Positions 15,920 through 24,372 of a stretch of 33,096 nt of DNA are shown piece by piece. Origin of the DNA: a bacterium (GTDB taxonomy: Bacteria; Bacteroidota; Bacteroidia; CAILMK01; JACPUW01). Each line of letters starts with the position of its first letter. Within the stretch, counting starts at the first letter, position 1. The position numbers and the translations under genes were made by a program. Location of the stretch: contig WGNN01000139.1 in NCBI GenBank assembly GCA_016124515.1, forward strand, positions 1 through 33,096. Reading direction: 5' to 3'. The notes beneath the pieces are model-generated. The model had not been told where the DNA came from. It did not search any database and worked only from the letters and a program-made list of their open reading frames with translations.

Positions 15920-16525
15920 TTATTTTGATTCAAAAATTTCTTTTTTCTCATTCCACTTGTAGCTGGCAAGGGTGTAGGGCAGGGTCGATTCTTTTAAATG
16001 AATTTCACCGGTTTGGTCGTCAAGTTCCCAAATAAGGTGTTTGCGCAGCGTTTCATCATCCTTGTAGCCGAGGTCATCATAAAAATCATTGCTTCCGTAG
16101 GCATCTTTCAAAGCCGATTTTACCTGTCCGCGCAATTTGCCCAAATTCATGTCAAAGTCGTTCAGCACTTGGGTTGTGACCTCAGTATATCCGCCATTTT
16201 CTTTTTTTAAAATAGAAAAATAATTATCGCAATTGCCTGATTTGCAGTACAAATGCTCAACCACCACATAGATGTTGCTGCCTGCGGTAAACAGTTGCAG
16301 CTTTCCGGTAAGCGGGCTGCCCGCATAGTTGAGCTTAATAAATTCGCGGTCGGCATTGTGGTAAATCAAAATTTTGTCGCGATTCTCGGCATTGTCTTTT
16401 TTATCGGCCACGTACATTTTGGTAACGGGTAAAAAATTTATGGGAATGTCGTGGTAAGCGTCGCGCACTGTGTAGGCTTGCGGCAAAAAGCAGGAGAGGG
16501 TGCAAATCAACAGAAACGTCTTCAT
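15920..16525 (-). CDS. Exported hypothetical protein
   Basis: A 201-residue protein with a signal peptide (MKTFLLICTLSCFLPQAYT) and a soluble mature part containing a CKSGNC pair near residue 94, which could form a disulfide. The C-terminal half includes the segments GQVKSALKDAYG and LIWELDDQTGEIHLKE. I recognise no family. It lies 17 bases before the enoyl-CoA hydratase gene on the same strand, so the two are probably co-transcribed. It diverges from the pdeM-like gene across a 116-base gap. Confidence 0.7.
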   Translation of the reverse strand: MKTFLLICTLSCFLPQAYTVRDAYHDIPINFLPVTKMYVADKKDNAENRDKILIYHNADREFIKLNYAGSPLTGKLQLFTAGSNIYVVVEHLYCKSGNCDNYFSILKKENGGYTEVTTQVLNDFDMNLGKLRGQVKSALKDAYGSNDFYDDLGYKDDETLRKHLIWELDDQTGEIHLKESTLPYTLASYKWNEKKEIFESK

Positions 16526-16641
16526 AGAGCGAAAATACTATTTGTAGGTGGGCACAAAAAAAGCGATTTTGTTGAAATGCCCATTTAATTCCCGGACAGA
16601 ATTCGCGTTCACTCAAAAAGTAATAAGGGTTTCTTTGCACT

Positions 16642-17280
16642 ATGCAAATTGAAATTGGAGGCAAAGTGATGGAGCTTTTGCCACAAAAAGCCTTGTGGTG
16701 GCCGCAGTTGCGCACGCTTGTGGTGGCCGATGTGCATCTGGGCAAGGCTTCGCATTTTAGAAAATCGGGCATTCCTGTTCCATTTGCCGTTTATGACCAA
16801 AATGTGCTAAACCTTATAAAGTTGTTGCAGTGGAAAAAACCGTCAAAGGTGCTGTTTCTGGGCGATTTGTTCCATTCGGTACACAACAGGGAGTGGAACC
16901 ATTTTGCCGAAGTTATGGCACAATTTCCGCAAATTGAGTTTGTTTTGGTGGTAGGCAACCATGACATTCTGGGGGCTGATTTTTACCGCAGCAGTGGCTT
17001 GTCGGTTTTTGAAAACATGGAGCTTGATGGCATTCTTTTCAGCCACGATGCCCTGAACCCGGTTGATGAAAACTTGTACAACATTTACGGACACATACAC
17101 CCCGGTGTGCGCTTGGTGGGCAAGGGCAGGCAATCGCTGCGTTTGCCTTGCTTTTACTTTATGGAAAAAAGCGGCATACTCCCGGCTTTTGGTCAGTTTA
17201 CCGGCCTGGCCTTGCAAAAGCCTAAACAAGGGGAGCGCGTTTACGTTGTAGCTGAAAACAAAATAGTATGCGTGTCCTGA
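16642..17280 (+). CDS. pdeM: PdeM-like calcineurin-type metallophosphoesterase
   Basis: A 212-residue phosphoesterase with all metal-binding motifs: DVH (30-32), GDLFH (74-78), GNHD (105-108), H135 in FSHD and GHIHP (150-154). The N-terminal LPQKALWWPQLRTLVVADVHLGK pattern matches the family annotated as ligase-associated DNA-damage-response endonuclease PdeM, which elsewhere neighbours an Lhr-like helicase and an ATP-dependent DNA ligase. Those partners are not in this window, so its role here is less certain. The next gene overlaps its end by 13 bases. Confidence 0.85.
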   Translation: MQIEIGGKVMELLPQKALWWPQLRTLVVADVHLGKASHFRKSGIPVPFAVYDQNVLNLIKLLQWKKPSKVLFLGDLFHSVHNREWNHFAEVMAQFPQIEFVLVVGNHDILGADFYRSSGLSVFENMELDGILFSHDALNPVDENLYNIYGHIHPGVRLVGKGRQSLRLPCFYFMEKSGILPAFGQFTGLALQKPKQGERVYVVAENKIVCVS

Positions 17281-17846
17281 TTCTGCTTTTCGTTTGTTTG
17301 CTCTTGGCCGGCGGCTCACCATTGCTGGCGCAAGGGCTTGATGCACAAAAGCTTGACCATACGGTACACACAGGCATGTACACCCTGCTGGGTTGGAGCG
17401 TATTGAACCTGGGAACGGGCCTGTACGGAAATTGTGCTTTTGATGGCAAACGAAAATATTTCAGTCAGATGAATGCCGGTTGGAATCTGGTAAACCTGGG
17501 AATTGCCACCGGAAGCTTGCTTTACTTCCACAGTCATCCTTTAATGGGACTAAGCGCTGCCGAGCAACTTGACAGGGCTGAAAGTTTGACACGTACCTTT
17601 CTTTTCAATGGTGGTTTGGACTTTGGCTATATGGCCGCGGGCGCTTTTCTTTTGGAGCGTGGTAAGCGCTTGGAAAATAGCAGGTTGCAAGGATTTGGTA
17701 ATGCACTCATGTTGCAAGGAGCCTTTCTTTGTGTGTTTGATTTGATTATGTATATGCAAGTAAATGAGCAATATAAGTTGCTAAAAGGCGCTATGCTGGG
17801 GTTGGCGCCCACGCCATCAGGGGTAGGATTTGTTTTGAAGTTTTAA
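17268..17846 (+). CDS. Small membrane protein of unknown function
   Basis: A 192-residue protein with an N-terminal signal-like segment ending LLAQGLDAQ, then about four hydrophobic segments (about 36-52, 70-86, 114-129 and 144-164). Its start ATG overlaps the end of the pdeM-like gene by 13 bases, so translation is probably coupled. It resembles short integral membrane proteins common in Bacteroidota, but I cannot name a family with confidence. No catalytic motif is visible. Confidence 0.75.
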   Translation: MRVLILLFVCLLLAGGSPLLAQGLDAQKLDHTVHTGMYTLLGWSVLNLGTGLYGNCAFDGKRKYFSQMNAGWNLVNLGIATGSLLYFHSHPLMGLSAAEQLDRAESLTRTFLFNGGLDFGYMAAGAFLLERGKRLENSRLQGFGNALMLQGAFLCVFDLIMYMQVNEQYKLLKGAMLGLAPTPSGVGFVLKF

Positions 17847-17871
17847 TAACATCTCAAAACAATTGTGACTT

Positions 17872-17879
17872 TACATTTG
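17872..17879 (+). promoter_or_regulatory. Possible -7 element for the aminotransferase/omega-amidase pair
   Basis: TACATTTG fits TAnnTTTG and lies 22 bases before the ATG at 17902, giving a short leader. I find no good TTTG at the expected -33 distance. Confidence 0.4.
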
Positions 17880-17901
17880 AAGTCAATCTTTTTGGGTACT
17901 T

Positions 17902-19056
17902 ATGATTTTTGAAGGTAACATCACCTCAAAGCTCCCGGCAACCGGGACAACCATTTTTACAATTATGTCAAAAATGGCCAACGACCACAACGCAATAAAC
18001 CTCTCACAGGGGTTCCCCGACTTTTCGTGCCATCCAAAACTTGTGGAATATGTAAACTACTACATGACACAGGGCTACAACCAATATGCACCAATGGCGG
18101 GTGTGCCCCTGTTGCGCGAGCGGATAGCCGAAAAAACCTTGAAGCTCTATGGCACTTCGTATGATGTGAGCAATGAAATAACCATTACCGCGGGTGCTAC
18201 GCAGGCACTTCAAGTAGCCATGACCGCTTTCCTCAAGGAAAACGACGAGGTAATCATTTTTGAACCCGCTTACGACTCGTACTTGCCTTGTATAAATTTG
18301 AACAAGGCAAGACCCATTTATTATAAAATGCAGGCGCCTGATTATAAAATCGATTGGAAACAGGTGATGAAGCTCATCAACCAAAAAACCAAAATGATTA
18401 TTATAAATACACCGCACAACCCAACGGGAACGGTGCTGGGCAGGGAAGATGTGCTGCAATTGGAGCGTATGCTCAAAGACACCGATATAATAGTTTTGAG
18501 CGACGAAGTGTATGAACACATTGTTTTTGATGGCGTGGTGCACGAGTCGGTAGCGCGCTATGAAGACTTGCGAAAGCGAAGTCTCATTGTGTCGTCATTT
18601 GGCAAAACATTTCATACCACCGGCTGGAAAATTGGCTATGTGCTGGCACCCGAAAATCTAATGGCAGAGTTTAGAAAAGTATTTCAATATGCGCAGTTTA
18701 GTGTGTCAACACCGGTGCAGTGGGCCATTGCCGATTTTTTGCTCGAGCCTGAACACTATGAGCAATTGTCAGCATTCTACGAAGCCAAGCGCAACCTGTT
18801 TGCTTCCTATATCAATCAGTCGCGGTTTAAACCCCTGCAAAGCCACGGCACTTACTTTCAATGTGTTGACTACTCGGCGGTATCGCGACTGAAAGACAAG
18901 AAATTTGTTGAAAAACTGGCAAAAGAAAACGGAGTTGCCGCCATACCTGTTTCCGCCTTTTATAAGAATGGCGACGACCAAAAAGTGGTGCGCTTTTGTT
19001 TTGCCAAAAATGAAGAAACCCTACATAAAGCAGGAGAATTATTATGTCAGATTTAA
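17902..19056 (+). CDS. ybdL: Methionine/glutamine-type aminotransferase (YbdL-like, class I/II PLP enzyme)
   Basis: A 384-residue fold-type I aminotransferase. Visible residues include NLSQGFPDF (33-41), the AGATQAL cofactor loop (97-103), NTPHNPTGTVL (169-179, N173), D201 and Y204 in SDEVYEH, and the PLP lysine K235 in SSFGKTFHTTGWKIGY. The QGFPDF start and length match YbdL/kynurenine-aminotransferase-like methionine aminotransferases, which convert 4-methylthio-2-oxobutanoate to methionine using glutamine or other donors. The 13-base overlap with an omega-amidase gene supports a glutamine-transaminase role, because that enzyme removes the ketoglutaramate by-product. Kynurenine aminotransferase activity is the alternative. 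Confidence 0.9.
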   Translation: MIFEGNITSKLPATGTTIFTIMSKMANDHNAINLSQGFPDFSCHPKLVEYVNYYMTQGYNQYAPMAGVPLLRERIAEKTLKLYGTSYDVSNEITITAGATQALQVAMTAFLKENDEVIIFEPAYDSYLPCINLNKARPIYYKMQAPDYKIDWKQVMKLINQKTKMIIINTPHNPTGTVLGREDVLQLERMLKDTDIIVLSDEVYEHIVFDGVVHESVARYEDLRKRSLIVSSFGKTFHTTGWKIGYVLAPENLMAEFRKVFQYAQFSVSTPVQWAIADFLLEPEHYEQLSAFYEAKRNLFASYINQSRFKPLQSHGTYFQCVDYSAVSRLKDKKFVEKLAKENGVAAIPVSAFYKNGDDQKVVRFCFAKNEETLHKAGELLCQI

Positions 19057-19817
19057 GAATATTCGGTTTACAGTACGATATTGTGTGGAAGGATAAAAAG
19101 GCCAATTTCAAAAAGATTGAAGCCCTTGAATCAAAGATTGAAGAAGCCGATATAGTGGTTTTGCCCGAGATGTTCCAAACCGGATTTTGTTTTGACAGCC
19201 AAGAGCTTAGCGAAGATTTTGACAACAGCTACACCATTAAGTGGCTGCATGAGCAAGCGGCAAAGACCAATGCTGTGTGGGTGGGCAGTGCCATGATAAA
19301 CGAAGGCGATAAAGTATATAACCGCCTGATTTGGATGCCGCCAAATGGTGATTTTTTAACCTACGACAAACGCCATCTTTTCAGTATGTCGGAGGAACCC
19401 GGGCATTTTACCGCAGGTGCTCAAAAATTGGTGGTGGAATACAAGGGCTGGAAAATATGCCCCATGGTGTGCTACGATTTGCGTTTTCCGGTTTGGATAA
19501 GAAATACTGAAGCCTATGATTTGCTGCTGTTTGTAGCCAATTGGCCCGAGCGCCGCAGTGTGCATTGGGAAAAATTGCTTGAAGCAAGAGCCATAGAAAA
19601 CCAATGCTATGTGGTGGGCATCAACCGTGTGGGAAATGATGGAAATGGCGTTTACCACGATGGAAAATCGGCCTTTATAAACCCGATGGGCGAAAAAATG
19701 GAATTTTCCATTCACCACGAAACCATTTTGGAGGCGGAGCTTATAAAGACCGAAATAGAAAACGTGCGTAGCCGCATGCCTTTTTTGCAGGATGCCGACA
19801 AGTTTACCTTGCTGTAG
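19044..19817 (+). CDS. yafV: Omega-amidase (YafV/Nit2-like nitrilase superfamily)
   Basis: A 257-residue nitrilase-fold amidase with the catalytic triad E42 (LPEMF), K109 (YDKRHLF) and C143 (MVCYDLRFP). The MFQTGF and YDKRHLF segments are typical of YafV/omega-amidase, which hydrolyses alpha-ketoglutaramate (and the succinamate analogue) to alpha-ketoglutarate and ammonia. The start overlaps the aminotransferase gene by 13 bases, so the two are translationally coupled. Together they make glutamine-dependent transamination irreversible, a pairing known from methionine salvage. The stop codon abuts the stop of the convergent bcp gene with no base between. Confidence 0.93.
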   Translation: MSDLRIFGLQYDIVWKDKKANFKKIEALESKIEEADIVVLPEMFQTGFCFDSQELSEDFDNSYTIKWLHEQAAKTNAVWVGSAMINEGDKVYNRLIWMPPNGDFLTYDKRHLFSMSEEPGHFTAGAQKLVVEYKGWKICPMVCYDLRFPVWIRNTEAYDLLLFVANWPERRSVHWEKLLEARAIENQCYVVGINRVGNDGNGVYHDGKSAFINPMGEKMEFSIHHETILEAELIKTEIENVRSRMPFLQDADKFTLL

Positions 19818-20273
19818 CTACTTGCCAAGCAATTGCAGGTGGTGTTCTTTTGATTTTACTTTATCAATTACTTCCTCTATTACCCCATTTTCATCTATAA
19901 TAAAAGTAGTGCGCAGGGTACCAATATAGGTTTTGCCAAAGCGGGTTTTTTCGGCCCAAACGCCATATTTTTCATGAATGCTTTTATCGCTGTCAACCAA
20001 CAAGTCAAAAGGCAACTCGTGCTTTTTTATAAAGTTTTGGTGTTTTTGCGCAGAATCGGGGCTCACACCTAAAATTTCAAAACCGGCAGCTTTTAGTGAA
20101 CTATAGTTGTCGCGCAGGTTGCAGGCTTCGGTGGTGCATGTGGGCGTATTGTCTTGCGGATAAAAATACAGGGCGAGCTTTTTACCTTTAAAATCGCTCA
20201 GTTGAACTGTTTCGTTGTTTTGGTTAAGGGCTTTAAAGTCAGGTGCTTTGTCACCTTTTTTGGGCATTGACAT
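19818..20273 (-). CDS. bcp: Thioredoxin-dependent peroxiredoxin (BCP/PrxQ)
   Basis: A 151-residue thiol peroxidase. The active-site loop YPQDNTPTCTTEACNLRD gives peroxidatic C46 and resolving C51, the CxxxxC spacing of atypical 2-Cys BCP/PrxQ enzymes, which reduce hydroperoxides with thioredoxin. The ATG at 20273 overlaps the stop of the M23 gene by one base (TAATG); a second ATG two codons later is possible. It is the last gene of the DUF5606-M3-FAH-M23-bcp operon and ends directly against the convergent omega-amidase gene. Confidence 0.95.
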   Translation of the reverse strand: MSMPKKGDKAPDFKALNQNNETVQLSDFKGKKLALYFYPQDNTPTCTTEACNLRDNYSSLKAAGFEILGVSPDSAQKHQNFIKKHELPFDLLVDSDKSIHEKYGVWAEKTRFGKTYIGTLRTTFIIDENGVIEEVIDKVKSKEHHLQLLGK

Positions 20274-22015
20274 TATCTTATAAATTTTACTTTTTTGGTA
20301 GAAATATTTCCGATACGGTCATTAACAACAATTTCCAGTATATGTTCGCTATTGCTTGGGCTGTCTTCAAAATCATAGCTTATCAAACCCGATTTGTAGT
20401 CGTAGCTCATGATGATGAATTCACCATCTAGGTAGGTTTTATAGCTTTCTATTCCGCTCAGGTTGTCGCCTATTTTTACCATAAGCGATCGGTAGCGCGA
20501 CATGTTTTTGCCTTCATATACGTTGTATAGGCCAATGGCGGGCGCCACGGTGTCAACATCTACATAAAATTTGCCGAAGTATTTGGAGCGGGCTACCACA
20601 TAGCCGTTTTTATAATAACCGCCTTCGCTACGGCCCCAGCGGCTCACCACCGCCTTGTTGTAGTAGCGCTTGGGCAGGGAAGGGGCTTTAATGGAAACCG
20701 TAAAAAATTTGTGGATGGGCGTATAGCCATTATGGATAAGGTGCGAACCTGAATATTTGCCGCTATAGCCCGCTGCTTCCTCGTATTGAAAATCAAAATC
20801 CTCATAGAAACAATAGGCGGGGAATTCAATTTTTATATCATCGGTTTCAAAAACGGCAGCTTCATCATATTTGATATGCATGGCCGAGGCGGCTCCAATA
20901 GTGGTTTCGCTGTAGCTGTAGTCAACCCCGCGCAAATCAAATTCAAGTGTGGTTTTATTATTATTTCGGTCGAGCAAGGTATAGGCAATGTGGTATAAAC
21001 TATCGGTTTGCACTTGTATAATGCCATCGTTTACAGCCTTTTTGTAAATAGAAAGTTTATTGCCGGGCAAAAGGTAATTCCGGTAGAAATATACACCTGT
21101 TCGCACTTTTGTTTCATAGTCAATAAGCGCATTGATGTAGCGGTTTTTTGAGAAGGGAACCCCCTCAATATCTTGTTTAAAATAGGTTTTGCCGTTAACC
21201 TTTACTTCTATAATTGGTACGCCCAATTTGTTGAAAGAGCCGTTGTGAAAATCGTTGGCAGAAATTGAAAAGGCCACTTTTCCATTGGCTTGCACCTCGC
21301 GAACCGGATACAAATGGTACTGCGAATTGGAGCCACTTACCCTTACTTGTATGGCGCTGCTCACCTTGGTGCTGCTGCGGCCATTGGTATAGAGTACCCG
21401 CGCCATGCTTTTATCGCCAATTGGGTGTACTTGAAATTTATAAATTCTGGGATTTATATCGTCAATAATATGTATGCCACACAACAAAGGATCAACCGGC
21501 ATCTGACTTTTGGTTTCTCTGATTTCAAAGTGCAAGTGCGGCGCAGTAGATGCCCCCGAATTGCCCGATACAGCCACCCATTCGCCTTGTTTTACTTCAA
21601 TTTCGGTTTTGCCCAAGTAGAGTTCTATTTCCCAGCTTTCTTTTTCCTTTTGTATTTTTTTTATAAAGTTTTCAATTTTATCATTATACTTTTCCAGATG
21701 CGCATAAACCGAAGTGTATCCATTGGGGTGGGTTATATACAGCACTTTGCCATAGCCATAAGACGATACTTTTATGCGCGATACATAGCCATCGGCAATG
21801 GCGCGCAGCTGCATGCCGGTGGTGCCATTTGTTTTTAGGTCGAGGCCGCCATGAAAGTGGTTGCTTCGCAGCTCGCCAAAGGTGCCGGCAAGTATAAGCG
21901 GAGTACCTTGTGGCAGGGGCGAAATGAAGTCGTTTTGCGGGTACTTACTTTTTTCAAATGTTGCGCTTACAAAAAAACACCATATTATAAAAAATGGCAG
22001 GGTTCTTAGTATCAA
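20273..22015 (-). CDS. M23-family (LytM) metallopeptidase, exported
   Basis: A 580-residue exported protein. A signal-like segment (1-19) is followed by a LytM domain with HFHGGLDL (zinc ligands H55 and D59), YAHLE (H106) and HLHFE (H160, H162), so the zinc site and catalytic histidines are intact. A coil-like insertion rich in Lys and Glu (about 107-140) interrupts the domain. The C-terminal 400 residues are beta-rich with no recognised family, possibly for substrate or envelope binding. The likely role is peptidoglycan cross-link cleavage. The start is TTG at 22015, three bases after the FAH stop; no in-frame ATG precedes the end of the signal peptide. The stop overlaps bcp by one base. Confidence 0.88.
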   Translation of the reverse strand: MILRTLPFFIIWCFFVSATFEKSKYPQNDFISPLPQGTPLILAGTFGELRSNHFHGGLDLKTNGTTGMQLRAIADGYVSRIKVSSYGYGKVLYITHPNGYTSVYAHLEKYNDKIENFIKKIQKEKESWEIELYLGKTEIEVKQGEWVAVSGNSGASTAPHLHFEIRETKSQMPVDPLLCGIHIIDDINPRIYKFQVHPIGDKSMARVLYTNGRSSTKVSSAIQVRVSGSNSQYHLYPVREVQANGKVAFSISANDFHNGSFNKLGVPIIEVKVNGKTYFKQDIEGVPFSKNRYINALIDYETKVRTGVYFYRNYLLPGNKLSIYKKAVNDGIIQVQTDSLYHIAYTLLDRNNNKTTLEFDLRGVDYSYSETTIGAASAMHIKYDEAAVFETDDIKIEFPAYCFYEDFDFQYEEAAGYSGKYSGSHLIHNGYTPIHKFFTVSIKAPSLPKRYYNKAVVSRWGRSEGGYYKNGYVVARSKYFGKFYVDVDTVAPAIGLYNVYEGKNMSRYRSLMVKIGDNLSGIESYKTYLDGEFIIMSYDYKSGLISYDFEDSPSNSEHILEIVVNDRIGNISTKKVKFIR

Positions 22016-22018
22016 GGG

Positions 22019-22624
22019 TTATTTTATATTTAAATTCAATAGGGTTTCATTTTCTATTTTACCTACATATTCATCGCCAATGGCTATTGGGCCTACCCCT
22101 TCAGGAGTGCCGGTAAAAATCAGGTCGCCTTGTTTCAGAAAAAAGTATTTCGAGATAAAAGCGATCAACTCGTCCAAGGGGTAAATCATGTGGGCGGCCA
22201 AGCCTTTTTGCACCACTTTGCCATTTTTTTCCAGCGAAAAACTGAGTTCGCTCACCGGCTTAGTTAGGGTGATGAAATTGCCAACCACAGCCGAGTCGTC
22301 AAATGCCTTGGCAAGCTCCCAAGGCAGGCCGTTTTCCTTCAATTCCTGTTGGGTATCGCGTGCGGTAAGGTCTATGCCAATGGTTATTTCATTATAGTAG
22401 CTGTGGGCAAATTGTGGTTGTATGTGGCGGCCATTTTTAGAAATACGCACCACGAGTTCGGCTTCGTAGTGTATGTTGCTTGAATGCTCAGGATAGAAAA
22501 AAGGCTTGCCGTCTTTGAGTCTAGCTGTATCGGGCTTCAGAAAAATTACCGGTTTGTCAGGAACCTTGTTTTTCAGTTCTTCTACATGTTTCACATAATT
22601 GCGGCCAACACAAATAATTTTCAT
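22019..22624 (-). CDS. Fumarylacetoacetate hydrolase (FAH) family protein
   Basis: A 201-residue short FAH-fold enzyme. The metal ligands are visible as HYEAELVV (E54, E56) and GIDLTARD (D85), followed by KAFDDSAVVG and LIFTGTPEGVGP. The length and motifs match the FAHD1/YcgM group, which covers acylpyruvases, oxaloacetate decarboxylases and oxaloacetate tautomerases; the sequence alone does not decide between them. Its ATG overlaps the M3 peptidase stop (TGATG), and the M23 gene starts three bases after its stop, so it is in the middle of a coupled operon. Confidence 0.92.
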   Translation of the reverse strand: MKIICVGRNYVKHVEELKNKVPDKPVIFLKPDTARLKDGKPFFYPEHSSNIHYEAELVVRISKNGRHIQPQFAHSYYNEITIGIDLTARDTQQELKENGLPWELAKAFDDSAVVGNFITLTKPVSELSFSLEKNGKVVQKGLAAHMIYPLDELIAFISKYFFLKQGDLIFTGTPEGVGPIAIGDEYVGKIENETLLNLNIK

Positions 22625-24372
22625 CAGGCTGTTACGTCGTTTTCAAGTTGTGTAAACTCGTGAATGAGCAAATCAAGTTCGGCCCAAATAAAATTCAACA
22701 ATTCCGCTACATAGGCCTCGCTGAAATTGAAATGCACGCCGGCGGTTTCATAAATCTCAGGTATGGTTTTGGTGTAGCCCAATGAAAGTGCTGCCTTGTA
22801 ATTTTCAAGGGCTTTCTCAGGATTTTCTTTATAATTTTTCCAGATAGCGATGGCGCCAAGCTGGGCTATACCATATTCTATATAGTAGAAAGGCACTTCA
22901 AATATGTGCAACTGTTTTTGCCAAAGGTTTCTCTTGTAGCTTTCATAACCATCAAACGATATGAGCCGCGAACTGAATGTGTTGTATATTTTTTCCCATT
23001 CGTCGTCGCGTTGTTGGCTGTTGTGCGCAGGGTTGGTATATATCCAATGCTGGAATTTATCTACCGTTGCTATCCAGGGTAGTACATCCAATATGCTTTC
23101 GAGTTGCTCAATTTTGGCGCGCAGCAAGTCTTTTGGGTTGTCAAAAAACTCATCCCAACCATCCATCGATATGAGTTCCATTGACATTGAAGCCAATTCC
23201 GCTACTTCCGATGGACAGTGTTTCAGTGCATTCACATCAATATTGCGGGTGAGCAGGCTGTGAATAGCGTGGCCACCTTCGTGAACTATGGTAGTTACAT
23301 CGCGCATGCTGCCGCTGGCATTCATAAAAATAAAGGGGATGCCGTGCTCATCAAGCGGGTAGTTGTAGCCACCGGGGGCTTTGCCTTTTCGCGACTCCAG
23401 GTCAAGAAAACCTTTGTCGCGCATGGTGGCAAGGGTAAGGCCAAAAAACGGATCTATTTTGGTAAAACACTTGATGGCTTTATCCACCAGTTCTGCTTCG
23501 GTTTCAAAAGGTTTCAGCGGTTGGCGGTCGTATATATTTACATTAACATCATAAGGATACAACTGCTCAATGGCCATTTTTTCTTTGCGGTGCTCCAGCA
23601 AACGGTTTTGTATGGGCACAGCTACTTTGGCCACCGCATTATGAAATTCAAAAACATCTTTTACCGCATAGTCAAACCTTCCAAGAGCTTCGTGTTTGTA
23701 GTCGCGGAAATTTTCAAAGCCACAGTTGAGTGCTTGTTGGTGTCTGAGCTGTACCAATTGGTCAAATATTTCGTCAAGGCGGTTTTTGTCTTCAAGCCTG
23801 CGGGTATTTATCGCTTCGTAAATTTCTTTTCTCAGCAACCTGTCGGGCTCGCGCAAGAGCGTACTTGCCTGCTGCATGGTTAGCTCTTTGTTATTATAGT
23901 GCACCGCCATGGCGCCTACAATGGCAGCGTATTCCTGTCCCAAGTTGGTTTGTTCCACCTCGAGCGCTATATTTTCTTCTCTGAAAAGTGATAGGCTCAA
24001 CCTGGATTTTCGCTTGAAGTTGATGAGTGGAAAATCGGGCAAATCGTCAAAATAAGCCGATTCAACCACTTTCTTGTTCAGCTCGTGTTCGCTTTTTACC
24101 AGTTTGGGTTGTATTTCTTTTACAAAATAAGAATAAGCATCGGCAAACTCTTTATTATTGGTAAATCGGGTGTAGTTGATGTAGCGCCAAGCGAGGTCTT
24201 CGTTCAGAAAAGCATCTATTTCAGAGTTTTCCTTTATCCATTGCTCCAACTCCGTTTCTGAGGTAATTTCAGTGTCGAGAAGTTTTTTTAAAAATGGCTC
24301 TATACTTTCAAATGACGTGAGTTCAAAGTTGGCGGGCAACAGCACCCTTTCCCTTTTTTCAAAGCTACTCAT
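22624..24372 (-). CDS. M3-family oligoendopeptidase (PepF-like)
   Basis: A 582-residue zinc metallopeptidase with the HExxH motif in TIVHEGGHAIH (H364, E365, H368) and the third ligand E392 in PSEVAELASMSMEL. Size and layout fit M3B oligoendopeptidases, which cut short peptides in the cytoplasm. No signal peptide is present. The gene overlaps DUF5606 upstream by eight bases and the FAH gene downstream by one base (TGATG). Confidence 0.93.
   Translation of the reverse strand: MSSFEKRERVLLPANFELTSFESIEPFLKKLLDTEITSETELEQWIKENSEIDAFLNEDLAWRYINYTRFTNNKEFADAYSYFVKEIQPKLVKSEHELNKKVVESAYFDDLPDFPLINFKRKSRLSLSLFREENIALEVEQTNLGQEYAAIVGAMAVHYNNKELTMQQASTLLREPDRLLRKEIYEAINTRRLEDKNRLDEIFDQLVQLRHQQALNCGFENFRDYKHEALGRFDYAVKDVFEFHNAVAKVAVPIQNRLLEHRKEKMAIEQLYPYDVNVNIYDRQPLKPFETEAELVDKAIKCFTKIDPFFGLTLATMRDKGFLDLESRKGKAPGGYNYPLDEHGIPFIFMNASGSMRDVTTIVHEGGHAIHSLLTRNIDVNALKHCPSEVAELASMSMELISMDGWDEFFDNPKDLLRAKIEQLESILDVLPWIATVDKFQHWIYTNPAHNSQQRDDEWEKIYNTFSSRLISFDGYESYKRNLWQKQLHIFEVPFYYIEYGIAQLGAIAIWKNYKENPEKALENYKAALSLGYTKTIPEIYETAGVHFNFSEAYVAELLNFIWAELDLLIHEFTQLENDVTA

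Noticed and set aside
23218-23883. 221-codon plus-strand frame opposite the M3 peptidase
   Set aside because: Antisense shadow of a complete metallopeptidase gene.
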